From Actinomycetota bacterium (GTDB lineage: Bacteria > Actinomycetota > Thermoleophilia > Gaiellales > Gaiellaceae): a stretch of DNA of 9,361 nt. Position numbers and translations under genes: made by a program. How positions within the stretch are numbered: the first letter of the stretch is position 1; every line of letters begins with the position of its first letter. Of this stretch, positions 1 through 5,483 are shown in pieces. The notes under the pieces are model-generated. The model was not told the DNA's origin. It saw only the letters and a list, made by a program, of their open reading frames with translations, and ran no database searches. The stretch lies in the NCBI GenBank assembly GCA_013816275.1, contig JACDER010000036.1:1-9361 (forward strand), written 5' to 3'.

Positions 1-4
1 GTGC

Positions 5-41
5 TAGGCTCGGGCAGATGCCTGCTGGAGAGGCTTTCTAG
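5..41 (+). promoter_or_regulatory. Possible extended -10 element and 7-codon leader ORF ahead of hpnH
   Basis: TGC-TAGGCT at 2-10 fits an extended -10 (TGn-TAnnnT). It is followed 7 nt later by an ATG at 18 that opens a 7-codon reading frame ending in TAG at 39-41, two bases before the hpnH ATG. The window begins here, so no -35 can be judged. This could be a leader peptide or chance; the evidence is weak. Confidence 0.2.
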
Positions 42-43
42 TC

Positions 44-1051
44 ATGTCGATCCCGGTTCGCCAGAGCGCGAAGATCGCCGCCTATCTGTTGAAGCAGAAG
101 ATCAAGCGCACCGACAAGTTTCCGCTCCTCGTCGAGCTCGAGCCGCTGTTCCAGTGCAACCTCGCCTGCTCGTTCTGCGGGAAGATCCAGTACCCGAAAG
201 AGATCCTCAAGAAGCGTATGCCGGTCGACCAGGCGCTCGCGGCGATCGAGGAATCCGGCGCGCCGATGGTCTCGATCGCCGGCGGCGAGCCCCTCGTCCA
301 TCCCGAGGTAGACGTGATCGCTCGGGAGCTGATCAAGCGGAAGAAGTTCGTCTTCCTGTGCACGAACGGGATCCTGATGGAGAAGAAGATGGATCTGTTC
401 AAGCCCTCGCCGTACTTCGCGTGGGTCGTCCACCTGGACGGCATGCGCGAGCGGCACGACGAGTTCGTCGAGCGCGAGGGCACCTTCGACAAGGCAGTCG
501 CCGGGATCAAGGAAGCGCAGCGGCGTGGGTTCCGCGTCAACACGAACACGACCTTCCTGACGACGGACACGCCGAAGACGGTTCGCGACGTGCTCGACTT
601 CCTGAACGACGAGCTCAAGGTCGACCAGATGATGCTCTCGCCGGCCTACGCGTACGAGAAGGCCCCGGACCAGGAGCACTTCCCGGGCGTCACGGCCTCG
701 CGGAAGCTGTTCTCCGAAGCGTTCGGCGACGGCAAGCGGAGGAAGTGGCGGCTGAACCACACCCCGCTCTTCCTCGACTTCCTCGAAGGCAAGGTCGACT
801 ACCAGTGCACGCCGTGGGGGATTCCGAGCTATTCGATCTTCGGCTGGCAGCGCCCCTGCTACCTGATGTCGGACGGGTATGCGGCGACCTACAAGGAGCT
901 GCTCGAGACCACCGACTGGTCGAAGTACGGCCGCGGAAACGACCCGCGCTGCGACAACTGCATGGCGCACTGCGGTTACGAGCCGACGGCCGTCCTCGCG
1001 ACGATGGGCTCCCTCAAGGAGTCCCTGCGCGCGCTCGCCTCGCGCGCCTAG
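44..1051 (+). CDS. hpnH: Adenosyl-hopene transferase HpnH (radical SAM)
   Basis: 335-residue radical SAM protein. HpnH joins the 5'-deoxyadenosyl radical of S-adenosylmethionine to diploptene, giving adenosylhopane, the first step of the extended C35 hopanoid side chain at the cytoplasmic membrane. The [4Fe-4S] motif CxxxCxxC is C38, C42 and C45 in CNLACSFCGK. The SAM-binding GGEP lies at 80-83. The C-terminal part carries further cysteines (QCTPWG, RPCYLMSDGY, CDNCMAHCGYEP) typical of HpnH. Length and the motif order along the protein match the family. The ATG at 44 has a purine-rich GGAGAGG 10 nt upstream. No other hopanoid gene (shc, hpnG) is visible here; it may lie to the left of the window. 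Identification rests on remembered family motifs and is quite secure. Confidence 0.9.
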   Translation: MSIPVRQSAKIAAYLLKQKIKRTDKFPLLVELEPLFQCNLACSFCGKIQYPKEILKKRMPVDQALAAIEESGAPMVSIAGGEPLVHPEVDVIARELIKRKKFVFLCTNGILMEKKMDLFKPSPYFAWVVHLDGMRERHDEFVEREGTFDKAVAGIKEAQRRGFRVNTNTTFLTTDTPKTVRDVLDFLNDELKVDQMMLSPAYAYEKAPDQEHFPGVTASRKLFSEAFGDGKRRKWRLNHTPLFLDFLEGKVDYQCTPWGIPSYSIFGWQRPCYLMSDGYAATYKELLETTDWSKYGRGNDPRCDNCMAHCGYEPTAVLATMGSLKESLRALASRA

Positions 1052-1318
1052 AAGCCGCCCGCCCCGCCTCCAACACTCAAGTACCCTCAAGGGTGCCTGG
1101 CACCGTTGGCGTTCTGTCACGAAACGGTGCCGAACCACGCGCTCGGCTTGCGCGCCAGGAAGCCGCCGCCTGCCCACAACCCTCGAGTACCCTCAAGGGT
1201 GCCTGGCACCGTTGGCCAAGGGTGCCTGGCACCGTTGGCGCTCTGTGACGCAACCCTCGAGTACCCTCAAGGGTGCCTGGCACCGTTGGCGCTCTGTGAC
1301 GAAAGGGAGAAGAAACTG
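1052..1318. repeat. Intergenic cluster of four palindromic repeat copies
   Basis: The stretch between hpnH and the dioxygenase gene holds four exact copies of a 23-bp core at 1088-1110, 1194-1216, 1217-1239 and 1268-1290. The second and third abut head to tail. Each core contains the odd palindrome GGTGCCTGGCACC. Three copies (1, 2 and 4) are preceded by a related arm ending ACCCTCAAGGGT, itself a 5-bp-arm hairpin. Copies 1, 3 and 4 continue into a related tail (GCTCTGTGACG or GTTCTGTCACG). Open frames run through the cluster, but their translation is repetitive and gene-unlike. The form resembles dispersed REP-type intergenic palindromes; that class assignment is inference, and no transposase is nearby. 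Confidence 0.8.
1099..1131 (+). terminator. Hairpin after hpnH, possible transcription barrier
   Basis: GGCACCGTT (1099-1107) and AACGGTGCC (1123-1131) are perfect 9-bp inverted arms around a 15-nt loop. Only the first repeat copy has the second arm. There is no run of T after it, so it is not a classical intrinsic terminator. It may slow polymerase, stabilise the hpnH mRNA 3' end, or simply be the form of the repeat element. Confidence 0.35.
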
Positions 1319-2242
1319 ATGAAGCTCGAGGGCATCCACCACGTCACCAGCATCACCGCCGACGCGCCGCGCAACGTGGAGTTCTACGCCGGAACCCTCG
1401 GACTCCGCCTCGTCAAGAAGAGCGTCAACCAGGACGACCCGACCGTCTACCACCTCTTCTACGCCGACGAGCTCGGACGCGCCGGCAGCGACATGACCTT
1501 CTTCGAGTACCCGGGCGCGCGCCGCGGACGCGCAGGCGCCGGAATGATCCACCGCGTCACCTTCCGCGTCGCATCCGAGGAGGCTCTCGACTTCTGGGAG
1601 AAGCGACTCGGCGCCGACGGCGTCACGGTCGAGCGCGAAGAGGGAAGCCTCCGCTTCGAAGACCCGGAAGGCCTCGGCCTGGAGCTCGCGGTCGTCGAGA
1701 CGGATGACGAGCCTCTGATCGCCGACCATCCCGAGATCCCGAAGGAGCTTGCGCTCCAGGGATTCGACTCGGTTCGGGCCTACGCCCACAATCCCGATGC
1801 CAGCCGTAGCCTATTCGAGGAGGCGCTCGTGTTCGAGCCCGACGGCGACGCCTCCTGGGAAATCCGCGGCGAGAAGCGCGGCTCGACCTACTCGTACGAC
1901 ACCCCTCTGCCGGAGCCGGGAATCCAGGGAGCAGGCACGGTGCACCACGTCGCCTGGGCCTCGCAGATGGACGAGCACGAGGCGTGGCGCGAGCGCGCCC
2001 TGCAAGCGGGAGCAGCCCCCACCCCGGTGATCGACCGCTTCTACTTCAAGTCCGTCTACTTCCGGGAGCCGAGCGGCGTGCTCTTCGAGATCGCGACCAT
2101 CGGCCCCGGCTTCGCGACCGACGAGCCGCTCGAGCATCTGGGCGAGCGCCTCTCGCTGCCGCCCGACTACGAGCACCTCCGCGAGCAGCTGGAGCCCGTG
2201 CTGACGCCGCTCCCGGATCCACGCGCCGTCTGCGCGCGGTGA
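1319..2242 (+). CDS. MhqO-like ring-cleaving dioxygenase (two VOC domains)
   Basis: 307-residue protein with two vicinal-oxygen-chelate (glyoxalase/extradiol dioxygenase) domains, about 4-127 and 148-260. The N-terminal GIHHVTSIT supplies a predicted metal ligand at H8; TVHHVAWA (H210) and VLFEIAT (E257) supply the others, giving the 2-His-1-carboxylate site. Relatives such as Bacillus MhqO/MhqA are assigned to hydroquinone or catechol ring cleavage in quinone resistance. The frame stays open upstream to 1106, but that extension encodes the palindromic repeats. The ATG at 1319 has GGGAGA 8 nt upstream and starts exactly at the conserved domain. The stop overlaps the next gene's GTG, so the two are translationally coupled. 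Exact substrate is unknown; no MhqR-type regulator is visible. Confidence 0.85.
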   Translation: MKLEGIHHVTSITADAPRNVEFYAGTLGLRLVKKSVNQDDPTVYHLFYADELGRAGSDMTFFEYPGARRGRAGAGMIHRVTFRVASEEALDFWEKRLGADGVTVEREEGSLRFEDPEGLGLELAVVETDDEPLIADHPEIPKELALQGFDSVRAYAHNPDASRSLFEEALVFEPDGDASWEIRGEKRGSTYSYDTPLPEPGIQGAGTVHHVAWASQMDEHEAWRERALQAGAAPTPVIDRFYFKSVYFREPSGVLFEIATIGPGFATDEPLEHLGERLSLPPDYEHLREQLEPVLTPLPDPRAVCAR

Positions 2243-2886
2243 CCGGGCTCACAGCGCGGCGCCGCGAGGCGGAAGGAGAGCCGGAAGGCGTGCTCGTCCT
2301 CTTTCACGGGCGCGGCGCGGACGAAAACGACCTCTTCCCGCTCCTCGACTACCTCGACCCGGAACGGCGGTTCCTCGGAGTGACACCGCGCGGCCCGCTC
2401 TCACTCCCACCGGGAGGCGCGCATTGGTACGCCGTGCGCGAGATCGGCTACCCCGACCGCGACACGTTCCTGCAGTCGTACGGGCTCGCCGCGGAACTCG
2501 TGAACACCCTCGGCTTTCCGCCCGAGCGGACGGTGCTCGGCGGCTTCTCGCAAGGCGCCGTCATGACCTACGCGCTCGGGCTCGGGAAAGGGCAACCGCG
2601 GCCGGCGGCCATGGTCTGCTTCAGTGGATTCATCCCGACCGTGGAGGGATTCGAGCTCGACCTGTCGCCGCCGTTTCCGCCGATGGCGATCGGCCACGGG
2701 ACCTACGACGCCGTGATCGGTGTCGAGTGGAGCCGGCACGCACACGAACTCCTCACAGAGGCCGGCGCCGAGGTGCTGTATCGCGAGTCTCCCCTCCCCC
2801 ACACCATCGATCCGCGCTTCCTCCGCGAGCTCGGGCCCTGGATCTACGAGCGGATTCGCGACCGGGCGAGCTCGACGTCCTCCTGA
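2239..2886 (+). CDS. MhqD-like alpha/beta hydrolase (phospholipase/carboxylesterase family)
   Basis: 215-residue serine hydrolase of the phospholipase/carboxylesterase (YpfH/MhqD) family, predicted cytoplasmic. VLVLFHGRGADENDL (18-32) is the oxyanion-hole strand. The nucleophile is S104 in GGFSQGAV, the acid D157 in HGTYDAVI, and the histidine H188 in PLPHTID. The GTG at 2239 overlaps the preceding TGA (GTGA); this start puts the family's N-terminal strand near residue 18, as expected. Adjacency to the MhqO-like dioxygenase mirrors the Bacillus mhqNOD operon, where the hydrolase is induced by quinones, so it may act on ring-cleavage products. That role is inference. The 3' end overlaps the convergent phosphatase gene by 43 bp. 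Confidence 0.85.
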   Translation: MTGLTARRREAEGEPEGVLVLFHGRGADENDLFPLLDYLDPERRFLGVTPRGPLSLPPGGAHWYAVREIGYPDRDTFLQSYGLAAELVNTLGFPPERTVLGGFSQGAVMTYALGLGKGQPRPAAMVCFSGFIPTVEGFELDLSPPFPPMAIGHGTYDAVIGVEWSRHAHELLTEAGAEVLYRESPLPHTIDPRFLRELGPWIYERIRDRASSTSS

Positions 2887-3590
2887 GTCATGCCGTCGCC
2901 GAGCAGATAGGCCTCCACGCTTCCGTGCGCTCGTTCCAGTTCCTCGAGCACCTGCACCATCGCCTCGGCCGGCGAGGCGCTGAACCTCCGCCGCAGCTCA
3001 CGCTCCGAGTCGTCGCCGGCCGCGTCCACCCAGGTGCTCCACGACGGCCGGAGGTTCTCCGCGCTCAGGCCGTAGTCGGCGGCGATATCGCCGATCGGAA
3101 CTCCGGCGAGCCGTAGGAGAAGCGCGGAGACGAGACCGGTCCGATCCTTGCCGCCCGCGCAGTGGACGAGCACTCCGCCCTCGCCGGCGCGCGCGACGAC
3201 CGAGATCGCGGCCGCGAAATTCCTCGCGTTCCGGTGGAGCATCTCCAGATAGCCCTCGTGAACCGCGCTGACGTCGTCGGGGGCGCCGAACCACCGCGCC
3301 GCGATCTCCATCTGCTCCTCGAGGGAGATCTCGTCGAAGATCGAGACGTGCACGACGTCCACGGGAATCTCCGCCGGAGGATCCTCCTCCAGCTCCGACG
3401 TGAGCCTCAAGTCGAGGATGGTGCGGATCCCGTACGAGACGAGTGCCTCCCAGCCGGCCTCCGTCAGCTTCCGGACGCTGTCCGCGCGAACGACGGCACC
3501 CATCCGCGTCTCACCGCCGTCCTCGGTCGGATGGCCGCCGAGGTCGCGCACGTTGAGACAGCCCTCCCAGTCCAGCCGCCGCTCGGTCAT
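2844..3590 (-). CDS. Tyrosine-protein phosphatase-like protein (Y_phosphatase3 family)
   Basis: 248-residue protein resembling bacterial dual-specificity or tyrosine/lipid phosphatases (PtpB/Y_phosphatase3 type). The opening NVRDLGGHPTEDG (13-25) is the family's N-terminal signature. The CX5R P-loop is HCAGGKDRTG with nucleophile C144 and R150. The following helix (LVSALLLRLAGVP) and ADYGLS (171-176) are also family features. The K after GG in the P-loop is shared with PtpB, which accepts phosphotyrosine and phosphoinositides; actual substrate is unknown. The ATG at 3590 lies 9 bp after the stop of the small upstream gene, with no clear Shine-Dalgarno, suggesting coupled translation. The gene converges on the hydrolase gene and overlaps it by 43 bp. 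Confidence 0.85.
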   Translation of the reverse strand: MTERRLDWEGCLNVRDLGGHPTEDGGETRMGAVVRADSVRKLTEAGWEALVSYGIRTILDLRLTSELEEDPPAEIPVDVVHVSIFDEISLEEQMEIAARWFGAPDDVSAVHEGYLEMLHRNARNFAAAISVVARAGEGGVLVHCAGGKDRTGLVSALLLRLAGVPIGDIAADYGLSAENLRPSWSTWVDAAGDDSERELRRRFSASPAEAMVQVLEELERAHGSVEAYLLGDGMTQEDVELARSRIRS

Positions 3591-3599
3591 GCGGTAACG

Positions 3600-3911
3600 C
3601 TACGAGTAAACGGCCTCGAGAGCGGCCGCGACCGTCCGGTCGCGCTGCGCCTCCTCGAGCAGCGAGTCTGCGATCCGCTCGGCGAGCGCGTGCGCGAGCT
3701 CGTCGACCGCCAGCCGCTCCCGCGCGTCCAGCCCGCTCAGCCGGCCGCCGACGCGGAGGAGCTGCTGGTCGCTCACCAGGCGTGCATGCAGCCGGACGGG
3801 GCCCGAGAGGTCGATCACACGAGCTGCGGACGCCGGTGACAGTTCGTTCGCTGGTCGGAGGTCGCGCCCCGAGGCTGGAGACTCGGATCCGTCCCCTCGG
3901 GAACGCTCCAC
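3600..3911 (-). CDS. Small protein of unknown function, start uncertain
   Basis: Up to 103 residues; no family recognised. The C-terminal 50 residues (LDARERLAVDELAHALAERIADSLLEE and onward) look like two charged amphipathic helices. They recall, only loosely, the dimerisation helices that end glutamyl-tRNA reductase, so a truncated gene tail is possible. The first 30 residues from the ATG at 3911 are low-complexity and antisense to the histidine kinase remnant. A GTG at 3818, giving 72 residues that begin IDLSGPVRLH, is an equally good start. Position supports a real gene: same strand as the phosphatase and ending 9 bp before it. Neither start has a clear ribosome binding site. Confidence 0.42.
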   Translation of the reverse strand: MERSRGDGSESPASGRDLRPANELSPASAARVIDLSGPVRLHARLVSDQQLLRVGGRLSGLDARERLAVDELAHALAERIADSLLEEAQRDRTVAAALEAVYS

Positions 3912-4070
3912 GCCGACGGCGAGGCGATCAGAGAGGCGCTCGACGCGCTGCTCGAGAACGCTCTAAAGCACACGGAGCCCTCCGAGACAATCGAGCTCCG
4001 CGCGCGGCCGCGCGGAGACGAGGTCGTGATCGAGGTCGCCGACGGCGGGCTGGGCGTCGCGCCGGACCGG
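3815..4070 (+). pseudogene. Remnant of a sensor histidine kinase (internal deletion and frameshift)
   Basis: From 3815 one frame reads SHELRTPVT, the H-box of a sensor kinase with the phospho-accepting His at 3818-3820. The next frame, open from 3840 after a TGA at 3837, reads WSEVAPRGWRLGSVP, then EALDALLENALKHT (N-box) and VVIEVADGGLGV (D-x-G-x-G, G1 box). In an intact kinase roughly 60 or more residues separate H-box and catalytic region. Here they nearly touch and are out of frame. The F-box and G2 box, and everything before the H-box, are absent. After about 4070 the frame runs into the promoter and start of the next gene. It is therefore a deleted, frameshifted relic. The H-box could be coincidental; the N-box segment is convincing. 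Confidence 0.75.
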
Positions 4071-4103
4071 AGTTTCACGCTACACGGGTCGGCGCGCCGG
4101 TCG

Positions 4104-4115
4104 TACACTGAGGCT
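4104..4115 (+). promoter_or_regulatory. -10 element TACACT with probable leaderless start
   Basis: TACACT at 4104-4109 lies exactly 6 nt before the ATG at 4116, the same hexamer and spacing as ahead of the GTG at 4421. Transcription starting about 7 nt downstream would begin at the start codon. No good -35 is visible at 16-18 bp. Confidence 0.4.
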
Positions 4116-4373
4116 ATGAGCTTCTTCGACAAGGTCAAGCAGGGCGCCGCCGACGCTGCCGGCACGGTCAAGGGCAACGTGCAGGAGATGAAGATCAAGA
4201 ACGAGATGGTGCGGACGTACGAGGAGCTCGGGCGCAAGGCGTTCGAGCTCGCGGACAAGGGCAAGCTGAAGAGCACCCCCCTGAATCCGTTCATCAAGCA
4301 TCTCCGGGAACTCAAGGCGGAGCTGGAAGCGTCCGAACACTCGGACTGGGCGGCCAAGAACCAAAAGTCCTGA
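4116..4373 (+). CDS. Small helical protein of unknown function
   Basis: 85-residue, charged, lysine- and glutamate-rich protein predicted to be almost wholly alpha-helical and cytoplasmic; no signal peptide or membrane segment. It starts MSFFDKVKQGAADAAGTVKG, then a long helix (21-50) and a second helix (58-74) after the break at STPLNP. No catalytic motif or cysteine is present. The open frame extends upstream into the kinase remnant, but the ATG at 4116 follows a TACACT -10 by 6 nt and starts the low-G/C, lysine-rich part, so it is preferred. Small proteins of this look are often called conserved hypothetical; I assign no function. It is separated from the next gene by that gene's own promoter. 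Confidence 0.75.
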   Translation: MSFFDKVKQGAADAAGTVKGNVQEMKIKNEMVRTYEELGRKAFELADKGKLKSTPLNPFIKHLRELKAELEASEHSDWAAKNQKS

Positions 4374-4379
4374 GTTCGC

Positions 4380-4411
4380 GTAACTTGACTGTTACGTAAC
4401 ACTTCAGTTAC
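4380..4411. promoter_or_regulatory. Tandem operator, two copies of GTAAC-N6-GTTAC
   Basis: Positions 4380-4395 and 4396-4411 are two head-to-tail 16-bp units of the form GTAAC-N6-GTTAC. Together they make a larger palindrome centred on GTTACGTAAC (4391-4400) with outer arms GTAACT and AGTTAC. The first N6 is the -35 hexamer TTGACT, and the last unit overlaps the -10. This suits a dimeric winged-helix repressor, most simply the ArsR-family protein encoded two genes downstream. Binding itself is inferred. Confidence 0.75.
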
Positions 4412-4414
4412 ACT
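4385..4414 (+). promoter_or_regulatory. Promoter of the SRPBCC-ArsR-VOC operon
   Basis: -35 TTGACT (4385-4390), an 18-bp spacer and -10 TACACT (4409-4414), in a locally AT-rich gap. The GTG at 4421 is 6 nt beyond the -10 and no Shine-Dalgarno fits between, so the transcript is probably leaderless. Confidence 0.65.
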
Positions 4415-4420
4415 CACGCG

Positions 4421-4753
4421 GTGGGATTCTGCGAAGTCCGCTACACGCGGCGCTACAACGCGACGCCCGCCGAGGTCTGGGCCGCGCTGACCGAGCCCGA
4501 ATCGGTCGCCCGCTGGCTCGGGAATGTTCCGACGCGCGTGCGCGAAACGGAGCCGGAGCGGCTGCTCGAGCTCGACTGGCTCGTCCCCGGGGACGAGCCT
4601 TCGGTCGTCCGCTTCGAGCTGACGTCGCGAGAGAACGGCACGGAGCTCGTCCTCGACCACCGGCGCATCAACGCCGTCCTGGGCGGGGCGTACAGCGAGC
4701 GCTGGGCGAACACGCTTCTCCGCCTGGACGAGCTGCTGGCAGGGGTCGCATGA
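4421..4753 (+). CDS. SRPBCC / AHSA1-like domain protein
   Basis: 110-residue START-like (SRPBCC, activator of Hsp90 ATPase 1-like) protein. It opens with a beta strand (CEVRYTRRYNA), then the characteristic helix TPAEVWAALTEPESVARWLG (15-34), strands around 36-81 (RFELTSRENGTELVLDH), and the long C-terminal helix (88-108) that covers the hydrophobic cavity. It is shorter than the usual 140-160 residues. Such proteins bind small hydrophobic ligands; the ligand here is unknown. The GTG start is leaderless. Its last codons overlap the next gene (ATGA). Pairing of an AHSA1-like protein with an ArsR repressor and a VOC protein is a recurrent actinobacterial arrangement. Confidence 0.85.
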   Translation: MGFCEVRYTRRYNATPAEVWAALTEPESVARWLGNVPTRVRETEPERLLELDWLVPGDEPSVVRFELTSRENGTELVLDHRRINAVLGGAYSERWANTLLRLDELLAGVA

Positions 4754-5061
4754 GCGCCTTCGAAGCCATCGCGGAACCAACGCGCCGCCGAATCGTCGAG
4801 CTCCTGGCCGACGGCGAGCGAAGCGCAGGCGAGATCGCCTCCCACTTCGAGACGAGCCGGCCCGGCATCTCCCGGCACCTGCGCGTCCTCCACGAGCACG
4901 GGCTCGTGAACGCGCGCGTCGACGGGACGCGCCGCCTGTACTCACTCGATCCGGCCCCCCTGGCCGAGGTGGACGAGTGGCTCGAGCGGTACCGCTGCTT
5001 CTGGACGAACCGGCTCGACGCCCTCGATACGGAAATCAGACGACGAAGGAGGAAGACCTGA
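4750..5061 (+). CDS. ArsR-family winged-helix repressor
   Basis: 103-residue winged-helix DNA-binding protein of the ArsR/SdpR type. The opening MSAFEAIAEPTRRRIVELLADGERSAGEIA is the family N-terminus, the recognition helix is SRPGISRHLRVLHEHG (36-51), and the wing is NARVDGTRRLYSLD (54-67). It has a single cysteine (C83) and lacks the paired cysteine or histidine sensor sites of metal-responsive ArsR proteins, so it probably does not sense a metal. The start overlaps the preceding gene by 4 bp, and its TGA overlaps the next ATG by one base. It probably represses its own operon through the tandem site at 4380-4411; this is inference from position and symmetry. Confidence 0.9.
   Translation: MSAFEAIAEPTRRRIVELLADGERSAGEIASHFETSRPGISRHLRVLHEHGLVNARVDGTRRLYSLDPAPLAEVDEWLERYRCFWTNRLDALDTEIRRRRRKT
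5046..5053 (+). promoter_or_regulatory. Strong Shine-Dalgarno AAGGAGGA
   Basis: A near-perfect anti-16S complement 7 nt before the ATG at 5061. It lies inside the last codons of the ArsR gene and fixes the VOC start. It contrasts with the leaderless first gene of the same operon and suggests the VOC protein is made in larger amount. Confidence 0.8.
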
Positions 5062-5483
5062 TGGAAACCGAGCAGACGATCACTCCTTACCTGCTGTACA
5101 AGGACTGCGACGCCGCGCTGAAGTTCCTCTCCGAGGCTTTCGGCTTCGAGGAGGTGCTCCGGTACACGAGCGAGGAGGGCTACGTCAACCACGCCGAGGC
5201 GCAGCTCGGAGACGCGAAGATCTACATGGGCGACCCGGGCGACCACTACCGGAACCCCCGGGACGTCGGGGAGACCTTCGGGGTCTACGTGCTGATCGAC
5301 GACGTCGACGCGCATTGCGAGCGGGCGAGGGCGGCCGGGGCCGAGATCACGGAGGAGCCGGTCGACCAGGAGTACGGGCACCGCCGCTATTCGGCGAAGG
5401 ACCCGGAAGGCGTGCATTGGTACTTCGCGGCCGCGATCAAGGACGTCGCGCCGGAGGAGTGGGGCGCGAAAGTCTCAGCGTAG
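5061..5483 (+). CDS. VOC-family protein (glyoxalase/bleomycin-resistance, PhnB-like)
   Basis: 140-residue single-unit vicinal-oxygen-chelate protein. TPYLLYKDCDAALKFLSEAFGF (8-29) is the typical first strand and helix. Then come the strands VNHAEAQLGDAKIYMGD (42-58) and GVYVLIDDVDAHCERARAAGAEI (74-96), ending in RRYSAKDPEGVHWYFA (108-123). H44 or E46 and H119 are candidate metal ligands. The substrate (a toxic small molecule or metabolite) cannot be told. The ATG at 5061 is fixed by AAGGAGGA 7 nt upstream. It is the last gene of the SRPBCC-ArsR operon, and its stop overlaps the convergent aminotransferase end by 9 bp. Confidence 0.88.
   Translation: METEQTITPYLLYKDCDAALKFLSEAFGFEEVLRYTSEEGYVNHAEAQLGDAKIYMGDPGDHYRNPRDVGETFGVYVLIDDVDAHCERARAAGAEITEEPVDQEYGHRRYSAKDPEGVHWYFAAAIKDVAPEEWGAKVSA

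Noticed and set aside
1..1248. Long open plus-strand frame over hpnH in another phase, and a matching minus-strand frame 38-1177
   Set aside because: Arginine-rich translations typical of shadow frames in GC-rich DNA; the 44-1051 frame has full radical SAM motifs.
1072..1304. CRISPR array
   Set aside because: Four irregularly spaced copies, two of them abutting with no spacer, and no cas genes; the units are palindromic and modular.
1106..1318. N-terminal extension of the dioxygenase through the repeats
   Set aside because: The extension encodes repeat copies (CLAPLALCD-like strings); a good ribosome site and the conserved GIHHV start favour 1319.
3162..3839. Plus-strand frame of 225 codons opposite the phosphatase
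   Set aside because: Antisense shadow of a gene with an intact CX5R phosphatase motif; the product has no recognisable domain.
4026..4115. Upstream in-frame extension of the 85-residue protein
   Set aside because: It encodes the G1 box of the decayed kinase, not part of the small protein; a -10 element precedes the ATG at 4116.
3815..4945. Minus-strand frame of 376 codons across the kinase relic, small protein and ArsR operon
   Set aside because: Serine/arginine-rich shadow opposing four well-supported plus-strand features and two promoters.
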